Source: Chlamydomonas sphaeroides (taxonomy: Eukaryota; Chlorophyta; Chlorophyceae; Chlamydomonadales; Chlamydomonadaceae). From it: a stretch of 64,000 nucleotides of DNA. Shown in pieces: positions 11,892 to 22,038 of the stretch. The first letter of the stretch is position 1; each line of letters opens with the position of its first letter. The DNA lies in assembly GCA_001662425.1 (NCBI GenBank), contig BDDC01000189.1, forward strand, positions 4,768 through 68,767, read 5' to 3'. The notes beneath the pieces were generated by a model, which did no database searches, was not told the origin of the DNA, and saw only the letters and a list, made by a program, of their open reading frames with translations. The position numbers were made by a program, and so were the translations under genes.

Positions 11892-12892
11892 TTAAGCCGC
11901 CGGGGCCTGCTTGGCCGAGTACGACTTGACCAGGGCCTTGAGCTTGTCCTGCGACGCCCCGACCAGGTCCGCCACGCGGACGCCGTCCTTGTAGACGTGG
12001 AAGGTGGGCATGGCGGTGATCCCGCACTGCTCGGCAACGGACTGCGGGGGCACGCAGCGGGTGACAGGGGTCAGAGGGCGCGCGCAACGGAGCCTGCTGG
12101 GCCAGAGCTCGGTATGGCGCGCGGCAGGGTGCGTGGCGTCAAGGGAGATGTGCGGTTCTTGTTGGCGCCGTGACGAGAAGACATGCAGAGTTTCATCGAC
12201 TCGTCCTGGGTCTGGTGGAGAACAACTGCCGCGGTGGGGTCTGCTCAGAGCTGGTGCCCTGCCCCCGGCAGTTGGCTGCACCCGTGCGCCGCACGGCGAC
12301 CAATGGTACCCCCCGCCTTAAGCTCAACGGTAGGCTGGCTCGACATGGCCCACGCCCCTGCGCAACGTGGACTCACCGCTACCTCGTCCACGTCCAGCTT
12401 GAGGAACATGACGTCATCGTGGATGACGCTCAGCGACTCGAGCAGCGGCGCAATCATCTTGCAGGGACCGCACCACTGCAACCAGGGGCGAGGAGGTGCA
12501 CGGCTAAAGCGACCCAACGTTGCGCATTCAGCAATTGCTGCGCCGACGCAGGAACCCAGCGTCCACCACACGTAGGCGCACCTGGGCGAAGAAATCCACA
12601 AGGCACTGCGCGCAACGAAGGCGTGAAAGAAAGGGCGCGAGGATGATCGCGGTGTCATAGGCGCGGATTGCACTGGGGCCACAAATTTATCCACTACTCA
12701 CCGCCTTGCCCTCAGCCTTAGCCTGCTCCAGCTTGGCCGTCCAGTCCGCCGCGCTGGTAACGTCTGCGGCGCAAGAGGCATCCAAGCGGCACAAGCCAGG
12801 GTCAGAAGCCGAAGACCGCACGCGATGTGCACCGTCAGCAAGAGCGTCAGGAATTCAACGCGTAGAGGCCAGCACTCACGGTGGACAGGCAT
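11892..12892 (-). CDS. TRXh: Thioredoxin h-type, cytosolic
   Basis: Small disulfide reductase. Five exons join in phase to give 113 aa: 12880-12892, 12702-12763, 12582-12605 (24 nt), 12383-12475 and 11892-12041. The active site WCGPC covers residues 34-38 and starts exactly at an exon boundary. The cis-Pro motif AMPTF lies at 74-78, followed by HVYKDGVRVADLVGASQDK, which closely resembles Chlamydomonas Trx h as I recall it. There is no transit peptide, so it is probably cytosolic. It has two extra Cys, C26 and C70, beside the catalytic pair. The start is chosen because the first exon (MPVH plus one base) has a clean GTGAGT donor in the right phase. The gene is complete and apparently functional. 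Confidence 0.93.
12582..12605 (-). other. 24-nt microexon of the thioredoxin gene
   Basis: Encodes CLVDFFAQ, the beta strand just before the WCGPC active site. It is flanked by AG on the upstream side and GT on the downstream side, phase 0 at both ends. Without it the central sheet would lose a strand, so it must be included in the mRNA. Confidence 0.88.
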
Positions 12893-13352
12893 TTTGGTTT
12901 GTATTCAAGGACGGCGGTTTGAACCGGCGTGTGTTCGTGAGTGTAATGACGGGTACTGTATGCTTCTGAGATGAACACTGGGTTGTAAGGAGGAGAGTCG
13001 CCGTCGAATGGCACGCAGTGTACGGGTCCCGTCGTCTCCCCGACTCCCGCCCCGCACCATCATCGCCCCCGCTCGGGACACCACTTGCAGTCCGCGCCGC
13101 TGCCGTACAACCCTGCCTGTCCGCCTTGCGCAGTTCGTTTACTAGGCTCCTTCACACGACAGCAGCATGCTACCGTGTGGTCCTCGGCGCCCGCCCCCCC
13201 AACCCCGCCCCGCATCCCCCTTCAAACACTAGCAGGCAGCAACCCGCACCACGGCACCAGCATTAGACCGGCCCTGCGCCATCAACACGTACATCCGGTA
13301 AACATCCCCTGCATTCAGTGGCTCCTGCGGCCGCCCTGCCGAGCAGTGGCTC

Positions 13353-15974
13353 CTACGACCGCCCTGCCGCGCCCGCGTCCCTGCTGGGCGCCGTCAGCCC
13401 TTCCAGGCTTCGCTGCAAGAACCAGGTGCCCTCGGCGGCAGCGCCGCGGAAGTGGCCCCAGCTCCGGCCCAGTGACGACAGCTCGGCGGCGGCCAGCGGC
13501 TTGAAGCCAAACTTGGCGCTCCAAATGTTCTGGTTGGTTGCGTCGTCATCGTCCACCGACACCAGCAGCCTGCGCACGCCTGATGGCAACGAGGGATGCA
13601 GGTATTCGGAGCAGGTTTCACAACCCCTGACAGCAACGCTGCGCCACGCGCAATGCCCGGCAGGCCTCATGCCGGACTTCGGTGCGCTCGAGGAGCAGCA
13701 ACGGGCTGTGCCACAATGATGCCGTGGTGCTGGGCTTGGCAGCCCGTGATAGTTGGCAGGCCAGGTCGGGTCCGCGGGGGCTGGACCGGCCGGCCTTGGC
13801 CCACCAACCTCTCGGAGCGGCAGGCAGCCCGCCCCCCGGCCCCACCTGCCGAGCCCAGCGAAGCCTCCAGGTGCCGCACCAGCGCCGTGCCGTACCCCCG
13901 CCGCTGCAGCGCCGTCGCCGTGCCCATCACGAACAGCTCCGCCACGTCAGCTCCGTACACGTCCAGCACGGCGGCGGTCACGGGGCTACGGCCCTGCGGC
14001 GTTGCGGGGAGGGGCGGCGGGGCGGGGTTCGTGACGCTCAGCCGCCCACGTGCGACAGGTGGGCCGGGCGGCGGAGGGCCCCGGCGCTAGCCAGCCGGCT
14101 TGAGGCGCCCCGGCTGTGCACGCCGCGATGATTGTGGAGGGATGTCGCGAGGGCCAGAGCGTGGGCCGCACAGAGCACGGCGTGGTAGCCGCGATGCGCC
14201 AACAGCTAGCGGGGCGCGGCGGAGGAGGAACGCCGTCCGTGCAGCGGCGCCTGGCAGGGCCCAGGCGGGCCTCCGCAGGCACGGCAAAGGCCAGGCGCGG
14301 CGGCGAGCGGCCGGCTGAGCCTGAGGGGCCAGCCCACGTCGCGCGGGTCAGGCGCGCACGAGCCCCTGGGCCGTGTGAGCCACCTAGCTCCCAGGGGCTC
14401 TTGCACCAGCCAGGCCAGCCGCAGAGGCCCTGGCCACGGGCCCTGGCGCGCACGCCCGCAATCGCTGCGGCCCACGCCGCGGCCCACCGCGGCCCGTCCA
14501 CCGCCGCGTCAAGCAGCCGAGTGATCAATGACCACTGCGATCGATCAAGGGTCACATCCTTGTTAGCCGGCACGTGCTCACCCGCTGCAGCAGCGCCGCG
14601 TAGTCAAACTGGCGCAGGTCGGCCAGGCCGTAGCCGAACTCCTGCCGCAGCACGCACAGCACGCGCCGCAGCCCCGCGGCCGCCGCGGGCCCCCCGTCGC
14701 GGCAGTCGTAGAAGCGCACGCTGAGCGCCGCCTCCTGCTCATCCGGCCCCGCCTGCTGCTGGTCCTGCTCGGATGCAGGGCCCCCCCGTGCGCCTGCTGC
14801 AGCAGCGGCGCCTGTACTGGGGCCCGGTTGCGGCAGCAGGCCCGCGCTACGGGGCGGCGCCGCCTCCGCCGCCGCGACGGCCACGTCTCCTCGCCGGCAC
14901 AGGCGCTGCATGGCTGTGTGGACCTGGCGGTCGTGACCGTTGGGAGGAGGGCAGGGCACCCTCAGGGAACTACCGGTACCTTTGGGGTCAGGGAGCCACA
15001 TGCCGGCGGCGCCGCTTGGCGGCTGAGTGGGCTCAGCGCACGTCCACCGCCTGAGCGCCAAGGCGCTGCGCCTCGCAGGCAACTCCTTGACGGGCCGAGC
15101 TGCAAGGAGCTGAGGCCCAGCAGCCCTGTGGCAGAGTCCGGCGCGGGTGCCATGCGCCCTGCATACCTGCAGGCACTCGCCGCCGTGGTACCAAGCGCCC
15201 TGGTGCTGGACGCCGCCAGCGGGTGGGCTGCCGCCGCCGCCACCGCTGCCGTCGCGGCTGCCGGCGGCGCCACGTCCCCTCTGCCGCCGCTGCTGCTGCT
15301 GCTCTTGCTCCCAGCGCTGGTGGCAGCGTGCATGGAAGCAGCGGTGGCAGCCGGCGCACTCACGCACAAGGGGGCTGCCGCCGCTGCTGGGGGTCGCGTG
15401 CAGGTCTGCTGGCGTCAAGCGCTTGCCGCACCCGGCGCAGACGGGCCTGGGGGGAGCGCGGCGCAGGGTGCAGAGTCCGCCGTGGTCAGTCACACGCTTA
15501 TGAATGAGCGCCCCCTACTGGGTTCCAGGAGACTCTCTTCGTGTGGGCACGTGTGGGCTGGGAATTCGAAACCGTGGTGAGCGGCCGCCCCTTTGCCCCC
15601 TGATGTTAGAAGCACGTCGACGGCCCCAGTGGAACCGCCCCCAGCAAGGCGCCCAGGCTCGCTTCCTTCCCGCCACGACCGCGTCATCGTGTCACATAGC
15701 CTCACAGCACCGCGGCGCCCCAACCAACGTTGATCCGGGCGTGCGCCAGGGCCCGGACTCACTCGGCGATGCCCTTGTCCGTGCGGGCTGACGGCTGCGG
15801 CAGCACAGCGCCAGCTGTAGAGATGACTGCCAGTGGTGGGCCGTATGCACCCAGTGAGCTGCAAAGCTTGCCTCCGCCAGCGCGGAGCTCGTGGAGCGCA
15901 GCCGCAAGCTTGTGTACCGCGTCATGCACGGCGCTCAGGGAATCACCCAGTGGCCTACTCCAGGGCCAAGCCAT
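13353..15974 (-). CDS. PHD-type zinc finger and GNAT acetyltransferase protein
   Basis: Probable nuclear acetyltransferase of the plant IDM1-like layout (PHD finger followed by a GNAT domain). Exon 15167 to about 15493 holds C-x2-C, a second C-x2-C, then CFH and C (CAGC, CAGCHRCFHARC), with the last Cys pair spanning the next junction. Exon 14582-14905 ends LRQFDYAALLQR. Exon 13846-13993 holds the GNAT acetyl-CoA motif QRRGYGTALV after YGADVAELFVMGTATA. The last exon, 13353-13579, holds NQNIWSAKFGF, typical of the GNAT C-terminal part. The stretch 14090-14250 (RGYHAVLCAAHA) is a likely exon with unclear edges. An upstream exon ending near 15773 could give the start at 15974, but its phase does not fit the PHD exon, so an exon may be missed. 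Substrate unknown; histone or another nuclear protein is inference. Confidence 0.62.
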
Positions 15975-16469
15975 TGGATATGAAAATTTGCGGCTGCGGG
16001 TAAGGGGTGGCGTCGCTCCTGCTACGCAGCGACTGCCGACTGGAATGCAATGAGCTGTCAGGTTCGCGGCCGTGCCTCTATGCCAAAATACACTACCCGG
16101 CACTTATGCTACACTTGCCAACACGGATACACCAGCTTCGCGCATCCCGCATTTGCATCGCGACTCGGAAGCCTCGTTAAGCGTAAAAGTACCACCGTCG
16201 CTACGTGCAAGCAATAGTTGCGACGACATAATAGCTTGATGAGTACGTTGACGATAGCGCGCCCGGTTTGACCGTCGAACGGGCATGCCGGGCCATACCG
16301 CGGGTTAACTGCTACATTCGACAACCTGACACGCTTCACGACAAGCACAAGCAGAACCTGCCGAGACCGCATCCTCGCGGCGTGACCTGACACACGTAAC
16401 CCTGGCCATCCCAGCGGTGGCCAACCCCTCGCGTCCAGCACCCTCGCCGACAGCCGTCTGCTCGCTCAG

Positions 16470-19400
16470 ATGAACCTGTGTTTGCGTGGCAGCGCTGTGG
16501 CGGTGGTCACGGGCCGAGGCCGTGGCGACGACGACGACCCGGATGTCGTCACGCCGCTACCTAGTGTTCCCCAAGACTCCGTCTTGCGGGGCCGCGCCGC
16601 TGACCTCCACCGTCAGCTATCGCACATGCGAGAGCCGGTCACAGTACCGCGGGACCATGCAGTCGTCAACCTTGACTTTGAGCTGTTCCTTCCGGGGTCC
16701 GTGCCGCCGACGCCTGGCCTGGCGCCGGCGCTGGCCACGGTCGACGAGCTGGCAAGCCCCCGCGGCGAGCCGCAGGGCGCCGACGGCTCACGTTCGCAGC
16801 GGCGCTCCTCAGCCCCTTCCCTGTCCCCCAGCGCGTCACAGCAGCAGCTGCCCGACGGCGAGGCCGCGGCCAATGATGACGCCGGCGGCCCCAACGGCGA
16901 CGCTGACGGCGACGTGCCGTCCGCGAGTCCAGCCAGCGCCAGCGCGCTTGCTGCCGCGGGATCGTCGGTGGGCGGGAGCGGCTGGCCGGCGGCGCCGTCG
17001 GGCAGGTCAAGCTGCAGCGGCATGGCGAGCGGGTCGGGAGCCGCGGCCACCGGCAGCAGCACGTGGGAAGGCGGCGGCCCCAGCCGGCGGGGCTTCGTGC
17101 GCGTGAGGTCCACGCGGGGAGGCAAAGGTGGGCGCGGCGCTGCCGGGCCCGCGGCCGGGAAGATCCACAGCAGCTGGCTGTCTGCTGGGGCCTCGCCCTC
17201 GCGGGCAAGCGCAAGGGAGCACGGGGTGCGAGGCGGTCCATGGGGCGGGGCAGCCTAGCTAGATAGGCGCGGCGCACGATGCGCCGCACCGTCTGGCCGG
17301 CAGCCGCACTGTGGGAGTGGGCACGCCAGCGCTGCCGCCCTCGGTTGCGCCGACCGTGCCCAGGGCCCTGGCTGACTCTGACACCGGCCCCGACCTCGGC
17401 CCCCAGGCCTGGAGTGGTCGCACAGCCGCAAGTGCCTGGAGGTCCTCATAGCCGCGGAGCGCAGCCACCGGGTGAGGGCGGGGCGTGAGGGCGTGGGGCC
17501 AGCGCAGCCGGCACAGGGCAGCGGTGGGCAGGCCGCCCTAGGTGCGCAAGGCGGGAGCGCCGGCCAAGGGCTGGGCAGGGTATGCAGCCGGTCCGCCAGT
17601 GGCGCACGGAGGCGCGCAAGCCGTCCAGCTCGCCTGGTCAGCCCGCCGGCACTGCCGCCGCCGTGCCTAGCCCTGCGCCGGGCAGGGCTCCGTGCCAAAG
17701 CAGCGCGGTCCGCCGGCCGACGCAAGAACAACGCGCAGGCGTCGGCCTCCCCGCCTGGGTCCTACCACGTGTTCCTCGCACCCGCCTCCCGTCCCCGCCC
17801 GGGTGGGCTCCGCAGCTCGCACCAGCGGCGGCGCTGCGGCCCACACCCTGGCACGCCCTGCGGCCCCACGCGCCCCGCCCACCTCCGCCGCCCCAGGCCT
17901 CCACCGCGGGCTACAAGAGCCACGAGCAGCGGCTGCGCGAGCGCCTGGAGCGGCTCAACCTGGAGATGCTCATAGTGGCGGGCGACGGCAACTGCCAGGT
18001 GGGGGGGAAGGGGGGAGGGGGCAGGTGGACTGGCGGGGGCGGGCCGAGTTGGGGGCAGGTTGGGTGTCGTGTGGACCCGGCAAGTGCCAGGTGGGGGCAG
18101 GCGGGGGGAAGGAGGAGGAGGGAGAGGTGGTAGTCGTGGGGTAGGGCGGGTAGGGGCGGGAGACGCAAGGCATGGATCAGCCTATCGGTGCTCATGCCGT
18201 AGTGGCGGGCGGCGCCAGCTGCCAGGTGGGGCTTGGGGAAAGGGGAGGGCGTTGTGGAGGCTGGAGGGCTGGGTTGGGGTGGGCAGGGCTGTGCGGTGAC
18301 TGCGGCGCGGCGAGGAAAGGAAAGGGGCGGGAGAGGCGAGGTAGGACGTGGTTTGGGCGCGACGGAGAGGCTTGGGTGGCGGCCGCGGTCATGCCATGAG
18401 GTGCCGATCGCACGCAGCCGCCAGCAGGTCAGCTGGCAGGGGTAGAGGCGAGCAAGGGAGGGCCGCTCTGGCGGTGGCCATGACCGCCCCGCGCTCCCTG
18501 CCGCATGCTCCCGGCCCCACGCCGCCAGCCCTGCGGCCCACGCATGATCCCTGCGCAGTTCCGCTCCGTCAGCCATGAGCTGTACGGCACCCAAGACCAC
18601 CACGCCGCCATCCGCCGCCAGGTGCGCGCGTGACTGCACCCCCGCAGGCCACCGGGGGCCGCGTCACGCGCATTAGGGCGCCGGGGACCGCTCACGGCGA
18701 CTCGGCCCGGCAGTCCCGCAACAGTCCGGACGCGCGGGCCGGAGATAGCGCGCTGTCGCCCGTACGCCCGTACGGGTGCAGCTGTACGGGCGGGCGGCCA
18801 TCGCCAGACGCGCGCTCCGCCGCGTGCGGTAGGTTGCGTCCGCCCGCGCCGCGCCAGGGCTGCAGGCGTGTAGCCTGCAGTACCCGCATGGGGCCCGGGG
18901 CTGCGTGGGCCGTGGAGCCTGCCTGAGCGGCGCTCCGCGCCCTGTCCCTGTCCCTGTCCTTAACTCCTTGTCCCTATCCCTGTCCCTGTCCCTGCCGCCC
19001 TGCAGGCGGTGGCGCACATCGGCGCGCGGCGGCCCGCCTTCGAGTGCTTCCTGGGGGAAGACTTTGACGAGTGAGAGGCGGTAGCGGGGGCGGGGGCACC
19101 GGAGGGGGCGCATCGTACATGGAGGGGCGAAAGGAGCGCGGTGCGGCTGCGCCAGGAGAGGGTGTTTGGGCGGTGGTGCTCGGCTTTGGGGCCAGGTGGC
19201 AGCATGGCTTGTGCCGGCCTGGCGGCCTGGCCCAGGGGTCGCGGCGAGCGACGGCCGTTTGCTGGCATCGCTGTGCGCCAGGCCAGGGCCAGGCCGCAAG
19301 GGGGGGGGGGTTACCCAGCGCCCATGTTGTCGCCTGGCTGCTGCGCTGGCCCATGCTCTTGTACAGTAGAACCAGCGTGAAAGTCAGTGGAGGGTACCTG

Positions 19401-21377
19401 ATGCTCCGCTTCCCCCGTGCCCCGTGCGCGCAGGTACGTGCGGCAGATGGGGCGCAACGGAACCTGGGGCGACGAGCTCACGCTGGTGAGTCCGAGGCGG
19501 CGCAGTAACGGTGGACTCCAGACGGTCGCTCGGCAGCGCGCTGGGACAGGGCTGGCGCCAGGCGCCGCGCGCGAGGGTGTGGACAGCCCCGGGGCCCGCC
19601 AGCCCCTAGCGGCCCGGCCCAGGCATGGCGCGCCCCCGACATCACACCCCGCCCTGGTGGCACCCGCCGGCCCCCGCACCAGCGAGCCGTCTGCGACCTG
19701 TTCGGCATCGTCGTACATGTCGTGACGTCCGACGCCGACAACTGGTACCTGGCGTACGAGCCCGAGGAGCGCAAGCTTGACCGAGGTACGGCAGGCGTTG
19801 TGCAGCAGCCTCATGGACGCACGACGCCGGGGGGTACGGCGAGGCACCGTGTGGCCTCAGGGCACGTCGTGGCGTGGGCGCTGCTGTGTTTAGGAGGCGC
19901 CGGACCGCGAGGGCGCTCGCTCGTGCCGCCCGCGCTGCCTCAAGACGACGCCGCGCCTGCACGGCCTCACCCTGGCTACCATCCCCCTTGCTTCGCAACC
20001 CAACTCCCACGGCCCTCCACAGAGATCTTCCTGACCTACATTGCGCCTATCCACTACAACGCCCTGCGGTGAGCCCCCACACAGCAGCCCTGGCGTCTCT
20101 GTCGATAGCGGCTACGGTCTCTCTATGGGGTCTATCTAATGAATGACAGTCGCTTGTCGATTGCGTCAACGTGAGGTAGGAGGCCTTCCAGGCAGCCGCT
20201 CCGCCGGTGGCCGTCCGCGGCACCCTCGGGCGCCAACCCCCGCCCGCCCGCACACCCGCGGCGCCCTCACCTCGGGCTGCTCGCTGCCGGGGCCTGGACA
20301 CCGCCCTGCCCCACCCCAGCCGCCCCGCTGGCCACCCCCGCACGCACCCCGGCAACGGCTCCCCACGCCTGTCGCCAAACCATGCATGGGCCAGCGTCCC
20401 CCGCCCTCCCTCCGTTATGCCAGCCGATACCGCGACCAGGCGGGCGCCTGCATCCTTCATGGCGGCTCAGCTGGTCGAGCCTGCCTGGCACTCGGGTCTC
20501 ACGCCCTCGCTGCACGCCACCACCACGCACCCCTCCTCTCCCGCTCAACCCACGCCCGTCCCCAGCCCCGCAGGCGGAGCTCAGTGCAGGCCCATCTTAT
20601 TACTTTCCATGCACAACCGCAGGCGGCAGTCGTGGCTCAAGACCACGGCCCTCACCACCTCATCAACCAGCCACCCCCCTCCTCCCCCCACCCCCCAGTA
20701 CACACATGGTTCTGTTCTACCCAACACTTGAACACACACGTGTGGGGTTCTGTTCTACCTAACGCTTGAACACACGTCACCACCCCCTCGAAGCAGTGTC
20801 GCGTGTTACTCTAATACTCTCCTTAAACTAGAACACACGCACCGCCCCGCCCACCCCTCTTCCCCACCTCAACCCCCGCAGGCGGCAGTCGTCGCTCAAG
20901 ACCATGGCCCTCACCGTCAGCCGCTCGTTTCGCAAGATCAGCTCCGGCAGCCTCGGCCCGTCCTCGCCCGCCGCAGCGGCAGCGTCCGGCCCGGGGGCGC
21001 GCACCGCCAGCGGCCCGCTGCGGCCGGCCTCATCCGGCCAGGTGGCCAGCCCCGCTCGGGGCTCGCCCGCCGTGACAGGCTCCGGCGCCGCGGGGCCTGC
21101 GAGTGGAGCGGGGGGCATCGGCAGTCCCACCGGCAGGAGCGATGGCTGGGGGAGCGGGCCCGGCAGCACGAGCTACGGGCGGGGGAGCGGGCCGGATGGC
21201 GTGGGCGACAGGCGGGGGAGCGGGCCGGGGTACAGCGACGGCGTGTCGTTGTTGTACGGCGGCGTGGATGCGGAGGCGGCGGCAGGCGTGCTGGCGGAGG
21301 CGCTGCGGCCGTCGCCGACGCGCGACACTGCTGCGGGGCCGGGCGGCGGGCGGCGGCAGGCGCTGGCGGCGTCCTGA
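16470..21377 (+). CDS. OTU-domain cysteine protease (deubiquitinase family)
   Basis: OTU proteases remove ubiquitin from proteins. Catalytic exons join in phase: 17897-17998 (ends AGDGNCQ), 18559-18621 (FRSVSHELYGTQ), 19006-19070, 19435-19486 (GTWGDELTL), 19683-19785 (FGIVVHVVTSDADNWYL), 20023-20068 (IAPIHYNAL), 20882-21377. The active-site Asp and Cys lie in DGNC and the His in HYN, so the enzyme looks intact. The N-terminal exon from 16470 is Ser/Gly-rich and disordered and probably ends near 17127. The exon 17407-17471 (CLEVLIAAERSHR) and anything between it and 17897 are less certain. The C-terminal tail is Ser/Gly/Pro-rich. Two introns carry copies of neighbouring exon ends. Specific ubiquitin linkage cannot be told from sequence. 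Confidence 0.85.
18180..18250 (+). pseudogene. Decayed copy of the OTU catalytic exon end
   Basis: Intronic sequence reads VVAGGASCQ followed by a GTGGGG donor-like site. It matches the end of the real exon (IVAGDGNCQ, then GTGGGG) at most positions, but the catalytic DGNC has become GASC. A shorter echo (TGCCAGGTGGGG) lies near 18085. Probably a local duplication of the exon end, now degenerate. Confidence 0.5.
20623..20740 (+). pseudogene. Duplicated start of the OTU last exon (possible alternative terminal exon)
   Basis: Preceded by CCGCAG, this copy encodes RRQSWLKTTALTTS in the same phase as the real last exon at 20882 (RRQSSLKTMALTVS). It runs into a stop within about 35 codons. Use of this copy would give a protease with a short tail instead of the long Ser/Gly-rich one. 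Confidence 0.55.
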
Positions 21378-22038
21378 CGGGGGGCGGCGGCGAATCGTGG
21401 CTGCGTGGCGGTGCGGCATGTGGGGCGTGTGGGCTGCTGATGTTCTCAAGCTGTGAGGTCCGCATGTCCCTGGTTTGGAGGAAAGTGGTCGGATGGCGAT
21501 GTGGGTGCTGGACTGCTGGTCCGGGGCCCCGCGGGTCGGCACGCTGTGAAGGGCTGGCGCTGCGGCGCTGCCGCGACCTGGCCTGCGGGAACCGATCCAC
21601 TGGCACCAAGGGAGCGCGTTGCAAGCCGCGGTGCCCGTCGGGCCCCCTCGGCTACGTCAAGCACCCTCCATGGCAGGCTCATGCGCCGGTGGTGGCGGCC
21701 GCCGCACCCCACACCCCCGGCCTCTCGCTGCTCCGCCAACACACCAGCGGCCGCACGAGCCGCAGCAGCGCCGGCGGCTCCGGGGTGGAAGCTCTGAGAC
21801 GACACGGCACACCAACGACAGTGGGCCGCCGAAAGCCTTTGAGTGCAGGCTCTCGGCCCTTCAGCCACACCGTTAGCAGAGCTCCGGCCGTTAGCCCACG
21901 CGCCAAGCGCTGGCAGTCCGCCCATTATCGACCTTCCCATCTACGCTGCGGTGCGCTCGTGTGGAGCCCCGCCCCGCCCAAGACCGCCGCGCCCACATGG
22001 AGCACCCTCTGTCGCGGCAACCGCCTGCAGCGCCCTCG
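21378..22038. other. Intergenic region between convergent OTU and ABITRAM genes
   Basis: Holds the two 3' UTR regions. I recognise no coding exon, RNA gene or repeat in it. Confidence 0.4.
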
